Made by a program: the position numbers and the translations under genes. Source: Agromyces ramosus (GTDB lineage Bacteria; Actinomycetota; Actinomycetes; Actinomycetales; Microbacteriaceae). Taken from it: 64,000 nucleotides of DNA. The stretch is taken from assembly GCF_030817175.1 (NCBI RefSeq), contig NZ_JAUSYY010000001.1, forward strand, positions 186,001 to 250,000, read 5' to 3'. Positions 33,083 to 41,582 of this stretch are shown here, piece by piece. The notes below the pieces were generated by a model. It ran no database searches. It worked only from the letters and a program-made list of their open reading frames with translations, and had not been told where the DNA came from. The number at the start of each line of letters is the position of its first letter. Within the stretch, counting starts at the first letter, position 1.

Positions 33083-33362
33083 AATTCTCCTGAAATGTTA
33101 TGAGGTGGGCGAACTGACAGCCGTGAGCGTGGGGTGCACACTCGGCGGAAGCTCAATAGATTCTGCGCGCCGGATAGAGGGTCGGGCGTTACAGAACTCG
33201 ACTGACCATTCTTGCAGATTCCGCGCCGAAACGAGAATCGCCCGGGTGCGGTCCGCGCCAGCGCGCCAGAGGACGCCGCATGACGCACCGCACGCCGATG
33301 CAAGAACCGCCGTGTCATGATGTCCCCACGTCGGCGCTCGCAGGCTGGAAGGGGGTCCGGAC

Positions 33363-34529
33363 ATGGCGATCGAGTTCGCGCAATCGCCGCGGTCGACCAT
33401 CGGGCTGGAGTGGGAGATCGCGATCGTCGATCGCGCGACGGGTGAGCTCGCGTCGGTCGCCGACCGGGTGCTCGAGGTGCTCGATGCGCGCAGCGCCGGG
33501 GGGCGGCATCCGTTCATCACCTCCGAGCTCCTCACGAACACCGTCGAGCTCGTGACCGGCGTGCACACGACCGTCGCCGGCGCCGTCGCCGACCTCGAGG
33601 GCCAGATCGCCGAGGTGCGAGCGGTCATCGACGAGCTCGGCGAGTACGAGCTCGTGTGCAGCGGCTCCCATCCGTTCAGCCAGTGGTACGACCAGCACCT
33701 CACCGACAAGCCCCGCTACCACAAGCTCATCGATCGCACGCGGTGGTGGGGCCGCAACATGATGATCTGGGGCATCCACGTGCACGTGGGCATCGACGAG
33801 CGCGACAAGGCCCTGCCGATCCTCGACGGACTGCTCGCCTACCTCCCCCACTTGCAGGCCCTCTCCGCGTCGAGCCCGTTCTGGGCGGGGGTCGACACGG
33901 GGTACGCCTCCAACCGGGCGCTCATGTTCCAACAGCTGCCGACGGCTGGGCTGCCGTACCCCCTCGCCGACTGGGCAGCGTACGAGCGCTACGTCGACGA
34001 CCTCGTGCGCACCGGCGTCATCGAGGACCACAGCGAGGTGCGCTGGGACATCCGGCCGTCGCCGAAGTGGGGCACCGTCGAGGTGCGCGTGTGCGACGGG
34101 GTGTCGACGGCCGCCGAGATCGCCGCGATCGGCGCCCTGGTGCAATGCCTCGTCGAATGGATGAGCACCCGCCTCGACGAGGGCGAGACGCTCCCCGTGC
34201 TGCAGCCGTGGTACGTGCGCGAGAACAAGTGGCGCGCCGCCCGCTACGGGCTCGAAGCCGAGGTCATCACGGATGTCGCGGGCACCGAGCGGCTCGTCAC
34301 CGACGACCTCCGCGACCTCCTCACCACGCTCGCACCGGTGGCCGACCGCCTCGGCTGCGCCGTCGAGCTGCAACAGGTTCGCCAGACGCTCGACGGCGGC
34401 GCGAGCTACCAGCGGCAGCTGAGGGTCGCCGAGGCGGCCGGAAACGACCTGCGCGCGGTGGTTGCGCACCTCGCGCGCGAGCTGCGCGACGGCGTCGACG
34501 AGACGCCGCCCGGGGCATCCGCTCGCTAG
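33363..34529 (+). CDS. ybdK: YbdK-type carboxylate-amine ligase (glutamate-cysteine ligase 2 family)
   Basis: 388 residues of the GCS2/YbdK family. Motifs: [13 protein letters not shown] (metal-binding Glu), [28 protein letters not shown], and [16 protein letters not shown]. Family members have weak glutamate-cysteine ligase activity in vitro; in Actinobacteria relatives make ergothioneine or other gamma-glutamyl compounds, but no egt genes are nearby. Divergent from rpsP. Its stop overlaps the GH1 stop (CTAG at 34526-34529) inside a hairpin. Confidence 0.9.
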   Translation: MAIEFAQSPRSTIGLEWEIAIVDRATGELASVADRVLEVLDARSAGGRHPFITSELLTNTVELVTGVHTTVAGAVADLEGQIAEVRAVIDELGEYELVCSGSHPFSQWYDQHLTDKPRYHKLIDRTRWWGRNMMIWGIHVHVGIDERDKALPILDGLLAYLPHLQALSASSPFWAGVDTGYASNRALMFQQLPTAGLPYPLADWAAYERYVDDLVRTGVIEDHSEVRWDIRPSPKWGTVEVRVCDGVSTAAEIAAIGALVQCLVEWMSTRLDEGETLPVLQPWYVRENKWRAARYGLEAEVITDVAGTERLVTDDLRDLLTTLAPVADRLGCAVELQQVRQTLDGGASYQRQLRVAEAAGNDLRAVVAHLARELRDGVDETPPGASAR

Positions 34530-34552
34530 TTCGAACCCCCGGGGATGCTTCG
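34511..34552. terminator. hairpin at convergent ybdK/GH1 stops
   Basis: A 10-bp stem (34511-34520 with 34543-34552, two G-T pairs) built from GCATCC and GGATGC; the 22-base loop carries both stop codons. It could terminate both transcripts. Confidence 0.4.
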
Positions 34553-35968
34553 GGTGCGGATGAGCTCGGAGTACCAGCGCGCGCTGTCCTTCGGCACGCG
34601 CTCGAGCGTCTCGTAGTCGACGTACACGATGCCGAAGCGCTTCGAGTAGCCGTAGCCCCATTCGAAGTTGTCCATGAGCGACCACACCTGGTAGCCGCGG
34701 AGATCGACGCCGCGCTGCATGGCGCGGTGCGCGGCGGTGAAATGCCGGCGCAGGTAGTCGATTCGCTCGGTGTCGTGCACGGCCCGGCCGCCGGCCTCCT
34801 CGATGACGACGTCGTCGAAGGCGGCGCCGTTCTCGGTGACCATGAGCGGCAGCGACGGGTAGGCCTCGTGCAGGGCGACCAGGAGGTCTTCGAGCCCCGA
34901 GGGGTCGATGTTCCAACCCATCTCGGTGTACGGGCCGGGCTGCACGAGGAACTCGACGTGCTCGGATCCGGGCCACGCGGTGCCGCCCATGTCCTTGTGC
35001 CCGTCGGCCTTCACGCGCGGTGACACGCCGTCCCACATCTCGACGGTGACGGTCGAGTAGTAGTTCACGCCGAGCAGATCGATGGGCTGGCGGATGAGCT
35101 CGGCGTCGCCCGGCTTGACGAACGACCAATCGGTCACGTCGCTCGTGTCGGCGATCACGTCGGCGGGGTACTCCCCGTCGAGGAGGGGGCCCAGGAACAC
35201 GCGGTTCGCGAGCCCGTCGATGCGGCGGGCCGCCTCGGCGCCGGTCGCACCCGAGGGGCGGATGACGTGCAGGTTCAGCGTGATCGAGTAGCCGGGGTCG
35301 TTCGTCACGACCTCGCGGAGCGCGGCGACCGCGAGACCGTGCGCGAGGTTCAGGTGGTGCACCGCCGCGAGCGCCTTCGCGCCGTCCATGAGTCCCGGCG
35401 CGTGGGCACCGGAGCCGTAGCCGAGGTACGCGCTGCACCAGGGCTCGTTGAGGGTCGTCCACACCGTCACGCGGTCGCCGAGCCGCTCGCCCATGATGCG
35501 CGCGTAGTCGGCGAAGGCCTCGGCGGTGGCGCGGTTCGTCCAGCCGCCCTCGTCTTCGAGCGCCTGCGGCAGGTCCCAGTGGTAGAGGGTCGCGATCGGC
35601 CGGATGCCGCGGGCGATGAGCCCGTCGACGAGGCGCTCGTAGAACGCCAGGCCGGCCTCGTTCGCGGGCCCGCGGCCGATGGGCTGGATGCGCGGCCACG
35701 CGATCGAGAATCGGTACGCCTCGAGGCCGAGCTCGGCCATCAGGTCGAGGTCGGCGTCGAGCCGGTGGTAGTGATCGTCGGCGACGTCGCCGGTGTCGCC
35801 GTTCCATACCTTGCCGGGAGTGTGGCTGAACGTGTCCCAGATCGACGGCCCGCGGCCGTCTTCCTGCGCGGCGCCCTCGATCTGGTACGCGGCCGTCGCC
35901 GAGCCGAACAGGAAGTCGTCGGGGAAAGCCAGTCCCGCGTCGCGGTAGTCGGCGTTGCCGGTCGTCAT
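34526..35968 (-). CDS. GH1 beta-glucosidase
   Basis: Cytosolic family-1 glycosidase, 480 residues. [19 protein letters not shown] (substrate-binding Gln/Glu region) at the N-terminus, acid/base Glu in [16 protein letters not shown] (about 165), DLLGVNYYS, nucleophile Glu in MVTENGAAF (about 375), and [23 protein letters not shown] at the C-terminus. Likely beta-glucosidase or related beta-glycosidase on short oligosaccharides. ATG 35968 with GGAG 8 bp upstream. No transporter or regulator gene is adjacent, so substrate and control are unknown. Confidence 0.95.
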   Translation of the reverse strand: MTTGNADYRDAGLAFPDDFLFGSATAAYQIEGAAQEDGRGPSIWDTFSHTPGKVWNGDTGDVADDHYHRLDADLDLMAELGLEAYRFSIAWPRIQPIGRGPANEAGLAFYERLVDGLIARGIRPIATLYHWDLPQALEDEGGWTNRATAEAFADYARIMGERLGDRVTVWTTLNEPWCSAYLGYGSGAHAPGLMDGAKALAAVHHLNLAHGLAVAALREVVTNDPGYSITLNLHVIRPSGATGAEAARRIDGLANRVFLGPLLDGEYPADVIADTSDVTDWSFVKPGDAELIRQPIDLLGVNYYSTVTVEMWDGVSPRVKADGHKDMGGTAWPGSEHVEFLVQPGPYTEMGWNIDPSGLEDLLVALHEAYPSLPLMVTENGAAFDDVVIEEAGGRAVHDTERIDYLRRHFTAAHRAMQRGVDLRGYQVWSLMDNFEWGYGYSKRFGIVYVDYETLERVPKDSARWYSELIRTRSIPGGSN

Positions 35969-36037
35969 CGTGGGTTCTCCAGTCGTCGGAAAGCGGCATC
36001 CGCACCGCCCGCAATACTGTAGCGCGCCCGTGCGTGC

Positions 36038-36066
36038 TGGCTCCCGGATGTGACGCCGCCTAGGGT
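36038..36066 (+). promoter_or_regulatory. leaderless-type promoter of the first spermidine-synthase-like gene
   Basis: TGGCTC, 17-bp spacer, TAGGGT (36061-36066), then 7 bp to the ATG. A -10 this close to the start implies a leaderless or nearly leaderless mRNA. Confidence 0.55.
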
Positions 36067-36073
36067 GGAGGGC

Positions 36074-36886
36074 ATGGGCGACCCCCGACTCGAACTCGAC
36101 GGCGAGCACGTGAACGCCAGGCTCCTCCCCGATCGAGGCACGAAGGGCGGATACACGCTCGTGGTCGAGGGCACCACGCAATCGCACGTGAATCCACGCG
36201 ATCCCCTCGACCTGCAGCTCGAGTACACGCGGTTCGTCGCCGCCATCATCGACGGATGGCGCGAAGCGGGCCGCCCCCTGAGGGTCTTGCACCTCGGCGC
36301 CGGTGCACTCACCATCGCGCGGTACGTGGCCGCCACGCGGCCCGGCTCCGTGCAGCACGTCGTGGAGCTGCACCGCGAGTTGCTCGAGTTCGTGCTCGAC
36401 GTGCTCCCCCTCGATCCCGACGCCGAGCTGACCGTCGAGTTCGACGACGCCCGTGCGGCCGTCGAGCGGTCCGTGCGCACGGCGGGCGGCTACGACCTCG
36501 CGATCGTCGACGTGTTCTCCGGCAGCAGCTCACCCGAACACCTCACGACGCTCGAGTTCTTCGACCATCTCGGTCATCTGCTCGCCCCCGACGGCCTCAT
36601 CGTGGTCAACACCATCGCGAGCCCCGGTCTCGGCCGGAGCCGGGAGGTCGGCGCGACCCTCGCCGCGCTGCGGTCCGACGTCGTGGTCGTGTCGGCGCCA
36701 GAGGTCGTGGCGGGGAAGAGCCTCGGCAACCTCGTGTTCGCCGCCGCCGACGTACCATTGCCGACCGGGGAGTTCACGCGTCGCGCCGACGGCGGACCGC
36801 GCCGGATCGAGATCCTGAGCGGTGCGAAGTTCCTGGCCTTCGTCGGCGACGCTCCGGTGCGGCGCGACACCGGCCGCGGCGACTGA
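36074..36886 (+). CDS. spermidine synthase-like methyltransferase-fold protein (copy 1)
   Basis: 270-residue Rossmann-fold protein resembling SpeE: glycine motif [20 protein letters not shown] (about 79-98), acidic residue [20 protein letters not shown], and [18 protein letters not shown] where spermidine synthases have the DxxD catalytic loop. The N-terminal beta domain is shortened. In Actinobacteria such proteins are annotated as spermidine synthase or fused-like proteins without proof. About 65% identical by eye to the gene at 38201-39013 and of exactly equal length; the two flank a FemAB-like gene on the opposite strand. Confidence 0.8.
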   Translation: MGDPRLELDGEHVNARLLPDRGTKGGYTLVVEGTTQSHVNPRDPLDLQLEYTRFVAAIIDGWREAGRPLRVLHLGAGALTIARYVAATRPGSVQHVVELHRELLEFVLDVLPLDPDAELTVEFDDARAAVERSVRTAGGYDLAIVDVFSGSSSPEHLTTLEFFDHLGHLLAPDGLIVVNTIASPGLGRSREVGATLAALRSDVVVVSAPEVVAGKSLGNLVFAAADVPLPTGEFTRRADGGPRRIEILSGAKFLAFVGDAPVRRDTGRGD

Positions 36887-36946
36887 CGCCGCCGCGCCAG
36901 GCGCTCGCCGTCGGGCGGCATGGCGTTCGCACCGGAGCCATCGCGG

Positions 36947-38098
36947 TCAATACCAGTAGTCGCCGGTTCGCCGATGGTAGTCCGCGAGGAAGTCTCGCTC
37001 GCCGCGGCGCCAGTCGTCGGCTCCGGGCTCATGGGCAAGGAAGAACGCCGGCATGTACTCGACGACCTCACTCGCGAAGGCCCGCTTGAAGATCAGCAGG
37101 CCGCGGCCCGGCGCCTCGGGCTCGCTCGGCGAGGGCACGTGCCCGAGATCGTAGCGCTCGATCCCGGTGGCGGCGAGGTCGCACATGATGCTCCACTGCA
37201 GCAGCCGCGACGCCATGAGCTGCGGCTGGTCGCGCAACGAGCCGCCGTCCTTGTACCAGGCGGTGGGCCCGAAGCGCGCAACGAACGCCCCAGCGACCAC
37301 GCGCCCCTCATGCGTGGCGAAGTACAGATGCCCGCGGTCATCGTCGGCGAATGCGGTCCACACTCGCTCCGCGTAGTCGCCCGTCCGGAAGAACGCTCCC
37401 GAGCGCTCCTCCGTCTCCCGCATGAGGTCGAGCATCCGCGAGCGGTTCTCCTCGCTGAGCTCGACCCGGCCGGCGACGACGCCGTTCCGCTCGGCCGCGC
37501 GGATCTCGGCCCGGGCCCGACTCTTCATCGCGGCGAGCAGTCGCTCCTCGCCCACGGCGGGCTCGACGACGACCGCGTGACGATACTGCGACGCCCGCGT
37601 CGGCAGCCAGCCGGCCGCGGCGAACGCGGCGATCAGGGCCTCATCCCGCGGCTGGTACACCTCCACCTTGGATGCGAAGGCCACACCTCGCTCGGCTCGG
37701 ACGCGGTCCGTGAACGCCTCGACGTCACCGGGGCCGAGGCCGCTCAGCCTCGGCACGTGCTCGAGGACACCGACCCCCTCGACGTGCCGCTCGAAGACGA
37801 GCGCCGGATGCTCGCGCCCGCTGCCGAACTCTCGACGGACCACGTGCCATGGTCCCGCGGTGCGCACGCGTTCCCAGGTGCTGCTCTGCATGAAGTGCGG
37901 GCGACTGTGGGACGAGAGCACGCGATCGTCCCACTCGGCCGCGACGCCCTGGCGGCGCGGTGCCGGCGTCGGCGGGGTCGGCTTGGTCGGCGTGGTCGCC
38001 GCGACCGACTGGACCGACCGCACCGCTCGCACCGCGCCTCCAGCCCGACCACGTGCGCCGGCACCCCATCCGCGTCGATCCGGTGGCCTCTGGCGCAC
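36947..38098 (-). CDS. FemAB/FemX-like peptidyltransferase (GNAT fold)
   Basis: About 383 residues. The first 50 are Arg/Thr/Pro-rich and probably not all translated; the recognised part starts near WDDRVLSSHSRPHFMQSSTWERVR. Then come the FemAB hallmarks: KVEVYQPRDEALIAAFAAAGW, MKSRARAEIRAAERNGVV, HLYFATHEGRVVAGAFVARFG, LLQWSIMCDLAATGIERYDLG and LLIFKRAFASEVVEY. Family members add amino acids to the peptidoglycan stem peptide from aminoacyl-tRNA. The exact GTG start is uncertain; several in-frame GTGs lie in the first 30 codons. The amino acid transferred is unknown. Confidence 0.82.
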   Translation of the reverse strand: MRQRPPDRRGWGAGARGRAGGAVRAVRSVQSVAATTPTKPTPPTPAPRRQGVAAEWDDRVLSSHSRPHFMQSSTWERVRTAGPWHVVRREFGSGREHPALVFERHVEGVGVLEHVPRLSGLGPGDVEAFTDRVRAERGVAFASKVEVYQPRDEALIAAFAAAGWLPTRASQYRHAVVVEPAVGEERLLAAMKSRARAEIRAAERNGVVAGRVELSEENRSRMLDLMRETEERSGAFFRTGDYAERVWTAFADDDRGHLYFATHEGRVVAGAFVARFGPTAWYKDGGSLRDQPQLMASRLLQWSIMCDLAATGIERYDLGHVPSPSEPEAPGRGLLIFKRAFASEVVEYMPAFFLAHEPGADDWRRGERDFLADYHRRTGDYWY

Positions 38099-38164
38099 AG
38101 TCTAGACACCCACCTGCGTCGTCGCCCCGAGCAACCCCGGGGATGACGAAATCGCCGAGTCATC

Positions 38165-38193
38165 TGGCCCGCCACTTCGAGCCGACCTAGGGT
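38165..38193 (+). promoter_or_regulatory. leaderless-type promoter of the second spermidine-synthase-like gene
   Basis: TGGCCC, 17-bp spacer, TAGGGT (38188-38193), then 7 bp to the ATG. Geometry is identical to the promoter of copy 1. Confidence 0.55.
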
Positions 38194-38200
38194 GGGACGC

Positions 38201-39013
38201 ATGAGCGACCCCCGACTGGAACTCGACGGCGAGTCTGTCAGTGCGCGGCTCCTCCCCGGGCGCGGCACCAACGGCGGCTACTCCCTTGTCATCGAGGGGG
38301 CGACGCAGTCGCACGTGAATCCGGCCGACCCCCGCGACCTCCAACTCGAGTACACCCGGCTGGTCGCCAGTTTCATCGACGGTTGCAGTGATGCCGGCCG
38401 GCCGATCCGCATCCTGCACCTCGGCGCGGGTGCCCTCACCATCCCCCGCTACGTGGCGGCCACGCGACCGGGCTCGGTCCAGCACGTCGTCGAGTTGCAC
38501 CGCGAGGTTTTCGATTTCGTGCTCGAGGTGCTCCCCCTCGATGACGGCGTGGAACTCACCGTCGAGTTCGACGACGGGCGCGCCGCCGTCGAACGCGCGG
38601 CTCGAGTGGGGGGCGGCTACGATCTGGCCGTCGTCGACGTGTTCTCCGGCAGCGTCTCCCCGAGGCACCTGTCGACGGTCGAGTTCTTCGAGCACCTCCG
38701 CCTGCTGCTCGCTCCCTCTGCCCTGATCGTCGTGAACACGCTCGCATCCGCCGGGCTCACGATGAGCCGGGAGGTCGCCGCGACCCTCGAGTCCGTCATG
38801 CCGGAGGTCGTCGCTCTCGCCGCGTCCGCGGTCGTGGCAGGCACGAGCCTCGGCAATGTCGTGTTCGCGGCATCCGAATCGCCGCTCCCCGCGGAGTTCC
38901 TCGTCGACCGGGCGAATGCCGACGGTCGGCCCATCGCGCTGCTCCACGACGCGAGTCTCGCCGACTTCGTCGACGGGGCGTCGGCCCGGCGCGACGACGA
39001 CCGCTTGGACTGA
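38201..39013 (+). CDS. spermidine synthase-like methyltransferase-fold protein (copy 2)
   Basis: 270 residues, paralogue of 36074-36886: [79 protein letters not shown]. The catalytic-loop region and the glycine motif are kept in both copies; the C-terminal 40 residues differ most. The stop is 3 bp before the LVIVD gene, so copy 2 is the first gene of an operon with the LVIVD and DUF305 genes, unlike copy 1 which stands alone. Confidence 0.8.
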   Translation: MSDPRLELDGESVSARLLPGRGTNGGYSLVIEGATQSHVNPADPRDLQLEYTRLVASFIDGCSDAGRPIRILHLGAGALTIPRYVAATRPGSVQHVVELHREVFDFVLEVLPLDDGVELTVEFDDGRAAVERAARVGGGYDLAVVDVFSGSVSPRHLSTVEFFEHLRLLLAPSALIVVNTLASAGLTMSREVAATLESVMPEVVALAASAVVAGTSLGNVVFAASESPLPAEFLVDRANADGRPIALLHDASLADFVDGASARRDDDRLD

Positions 39014-39016
39014 TCG

Positions 39017-40903
39017 ATGCGCGCCGGTCGTGTCGCCGCCATAGCGAGGCCGGTCGCCGCGGCGGCGCTGCTCGTCACGCTCGTCGCGTCGGTGGCCGCG
39101 GGAGCGCCCGTCCCCGCCGGCGCGCGAGAACCCGCCCGCGACCCATCCATCGGGCCCGGGCTCGAATGGGTTGCCCACCGCGAGAACCCGTTCCGGCGGG
39201 GCGACGACGCCGACTTCATCAATTCCGACCTCGCCTTCACGGGTGACCACCTCATCCAGGGCAACTTCGGGGGATTCTCGGTGTGGGACATCGCCGATCC
39301 GGCAGTGCCCACGCTGGTGAGCACGGTCTCCTGCCCCGGCGGCCAGGGCGACGTCAGCGCCGTCGGCAACCTCGTGTTCGTCTCGGTCGACGAGACGATG
39401 TCCGACGACTCCTGCCAGGCCGAGCGCGTGCCGGAGACCGACGAGAACTGGGAGGGCGTGCGCATCTTCGACGTCAGCGATCCCGCGTCGCCGCAGTACG
39501 TCGCGGCGGTCCGCACGCGCTGCGGGTCGCACACCCACACCGTCGTGCCCGACCCGGCGAGCGCGGATCGCGTGTTCGTCTACGTGAGCGCGTACAGCAG
39601 GGGCGCCTCCCGGAACTGCACCGGCCGCAATCCGCTGCAGATCATCGAGGTGCCGCTCGCCGCACCGGAGGGAGCGAGCGTCATCGGTGAGCTCGAACTC
39701 TTCGACGACGAGTCGGCGTTCGGCCCCGAGGACCGCGTCGCGGGTGGAGCGGAGACCCGGTCCACGACCGGATGCCACGACATCACGGCCTACCCGGCGA
39801 AGGCGCTCGCCGTCGCGGCGTGCCGTGGCGACGGGCTCCTCCTCTCGATCGCCGACCCACTCGCCCCGGTCGTGCTGCAGCGGGTCCGCGATCCCGCGGT
39901 CGCCTTCTGGCACTCGGGGATCTTCGACCATGCCGCGTCGACGGTCGTCTTCCAGGACGAGCTCGGCGACGGGTTCATCAACACGTGCTCCCCCGCGTTC
40001 GGGGCCGATCGGGGCGCGGATGCCGCGTGGCGGATCCAGCCCGACGGGCTCGTGAAGGCCGGCACCTTCAAGCTCCCTCGTGTCCAATCCGACCTGGAGA
40101 AGTGCGTCGCCCACTCCGGCGGACTGGTGCCGGTGCCGGATCGATTCGTGATCGCGCAGGCCTGGCTCGAGGGCGGGGTCTCCGTGATCGATTTCACCGA
40201 ACCTGCCGCCCCGGTCGAGCTCACGTGGTTCGACCGACCCGACTACGGGTACTCCATGGACTACACCGCGGGCATCTGGTCGGTCTACCCGTACCGGGGC
40301 CACCTCTACGCGAGCGACATGTACGAGGGGCTCGAGGTGCTACGACTCACCGATCCCGCGTTCGCCGATGCAGCCCGGTACGACGACACCGGCCTCAATC
40401 CGCAGACGCAACCCGAGTACGCGTGGGTGTGGCGGGATGCACCGGTGGTGCCGAGTTCTGCGGCCGAGCGAACCCCCATGGAGATTCTGTCGGTGCACCC
40501 AGCGACGCTCGAGCCGTCCCCCGTCGCGGAGATCACCGTGTCACTGCCGGCGGGATCCCTGGCCGCCGGCGAGACCGCCGACATCTGGTGGATGCCGACG
40601 CAGAGCGTGCTGGCGACCGTCACCGCCGCGTCCGACGGATCGATGGCCGCAACCACGGTGACCCTCCCCGGGCCACTCGGGCCGGGGAGCTACGACGTGG
40701 TGGTGCGCGGCGACGTGTCGGCACCGCGGCTGGCGCTTGCGACCGTGGTCGTCGCGGCGCCGGCGCCGAGTCTCGCTCCGGATGCCGCGCCGGCGACCAG
40801 CGACGCGAGCGCGTGGTGGCTCGTCGTACTCCTGTCGTTCGCGGCCGTGCTCGTCTCTCACTCGGCACTCGCGAAGCGACGACGACGGCGGAGCCGGCCG
40901 TGA
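39017..40903 (+). CDS. LVIVD-repeat cell-surface protein with C-terminal membrane anchor
   Basis: 628 residues. Signal peptide (about 1-36, VAAAALLVTLVASVAAGAPVPAGA), then a beta-propeller-like region of LVIVD-type repeats (e.g. GGFSVWDIADPAVPTLVSTV, VRIFDVSDPASPQYVAAV, GVSVIDFTEPAAPVELTWF), a stalk-like region (about 490-590), one C-terminal transmembrane helix (WWLVVLLSFAAVLVSHSAL) and a basic RRRRRSRP tail. The cysteines of the exported domain probably pair in disulfides. An extracytoplasmic, membrane-tethered propeller; ligand unknown. The DUF305 lipoprotein is translationally coupled (GTGA). Confidence 0.85.
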   Translation: MRAGRVAAIARPVAAAALLVTLVASVAAGAPVPAGAREPARDPSIGPGLEWVAHRENPFRRGDDADFINSDLAFTGDHLIQGNFGGFSVWDIADPAVPTLVSTVSCPGGQGDVSAVGNLVFVSVDETMSDDSCQAERVPETDENWEGVRIFDVSDPASPQYVAAVRTRCGSHTHTVVPDPASADRVFVYVSAYSRGASRNCTGRNPLQIIEVPLAAPEGASVIGELELFDDESAFGPEDRVAGGAETRSTTGCHDITAYPAKALAVAACRGDGLLLSIADPLAPVVLQRVRDPAVAFWHSGIFDHAASTVVFQDELGDGFINTCSPAFGADRGADAAWRIQPDGLVKAGTFKLPRVQSDLEKCVAHSGGLVPVPDRFVIAQAWLEGGVSVIDFTEPAAPVELTWFDRPDYGYSMDYTAGIWSVYPYRGHLYASDMYEGLEVLRLTDPAFADAARYDDTGLNPQTQPEYAWVWRDAPVVPSSAAERTPMEILSVHPATLEPSPVAEITVSLPAGSLAAGETADIWWMPTQSVLATVTAASDGSMAATTVTLPGPLGPGSYDVVVRGDVSAPRLALATVVVAAPAPSLAPDAAPATSDASAWWLVVLLSFAAVLVSHSALAKRRRRRSRP

Positions 40904-41547
40904 GGACTGTGCGACGACGACCCACCGCCGCGACGGCTGCGCTCATCGCGATGGTCGGCCTGTCGATCACCGCGTGCACCGCCGTCCCCGACCCCGCGCC
41001 GCCGACCGCCGCCCTCGTGACGCCGTCGGCGCCACCGGGAGCGGAGTCGGCACGCAGTCCGGCTTCTGGTCGTGCGTACACCCAGGAGGCGATCGCGGCG
41101 GACTTCGCGTTCGTCGCGGCCATGGTCGTGCATCACGAGCAAGCGGTCGAACTGGCCGAACTGGCGGTCGGTCGAGCGGCGGACCCCGAGATCGTCTCGC
41201 TTGCGGAGCGGATGTCACTGGCGCAGGCGGCCGAGGCGAGCACGATGCGCTCGTGGCTCGAGCGGCGTCAGGCGACGGGCGAATCCCACGAGCACGGGGC
41301 TGCCATGGAGGGCGAGATCAGCCGCGCCACTCTCGATCGCGCCGCCCAGGTGCGCGGTGCCACGTTCGATCGCCTGTTCATCGCCGCGATGGTGCCGCAC
41401 CATCTCGGCGCAGTGCGGATGGCCGAGGATCGGCTTGCGGAACCCGGCGACCCGGCGGTCGCCCGCTGGGCGAGGGCGATGGCAGAGGGGCAATCGCTCG
41501 AGGTCGACCGCCTCCGCGAGATCGAGGCGCGGCTGCCGCGTGCCTGA
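40900..41547 (+). CDS. DUF305 lipoprotein
   Basis: 215 residues from a GTG overlapping the previous stop. Lipoprotein signal with lipobox ending L-S-I-T-A-C (Cys about residue 25), a Pro/Ala/Ser linker, then DUF305: FAFVAAMVVHHEQAVELAELA and a second copy FIAAMVPHHLGAVRMAEDRL, i.e. two ferritin-like-looking helix pairs each with a HH motif that could bind metal (copper has been suggested for the family). Coupled to the LVIVD gene, a pairing I recall from many Actinobacteria. Confidence 0.88.
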   Translation: MRTVRRRPTAATAALIAMVGLSITACTAVPDPAPPTAALVTPSAPPGAESARSPASGRAYTQEAIAADFAFVAAMVVHHEQAVELAELAVGRAADPEIVSLAERMSLAQAAEASTMRSWLERRQATGESHEHGAAMEGEISRATLDRAAQVRGATFDRLFIAAMVPHHLGAVRMAEDRLAEPGDPAVARWARAMAEGQSLEVDRLREIEARLPRA

Positions 41548-41556
41548 TCGCGACGT

Positions 41557-41579
41557 GGCCCCGGGGTCGGGTCGGGGCC
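41557..41579. terminator. hairpin between convergent DUF305 gene and ffh
   Basis: GGCCCCG (41557-41563) and CGGGGCC (41573-41579) around a 9-base loop, in the 35-bp gap between the two convergent stops. It lacks a T tract on either side. Confidence 0.5.
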
Positions 41580-41582
41580 CGG

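Noticed and set aside
33083..33362. Promoter or riboswitch in the rpsP-ybdK interval
   Set aside because: Several TATNNT-like words exist but none pairs with a good -35 at 16-18 bp, and no recognisable riboswitch fold was seen.
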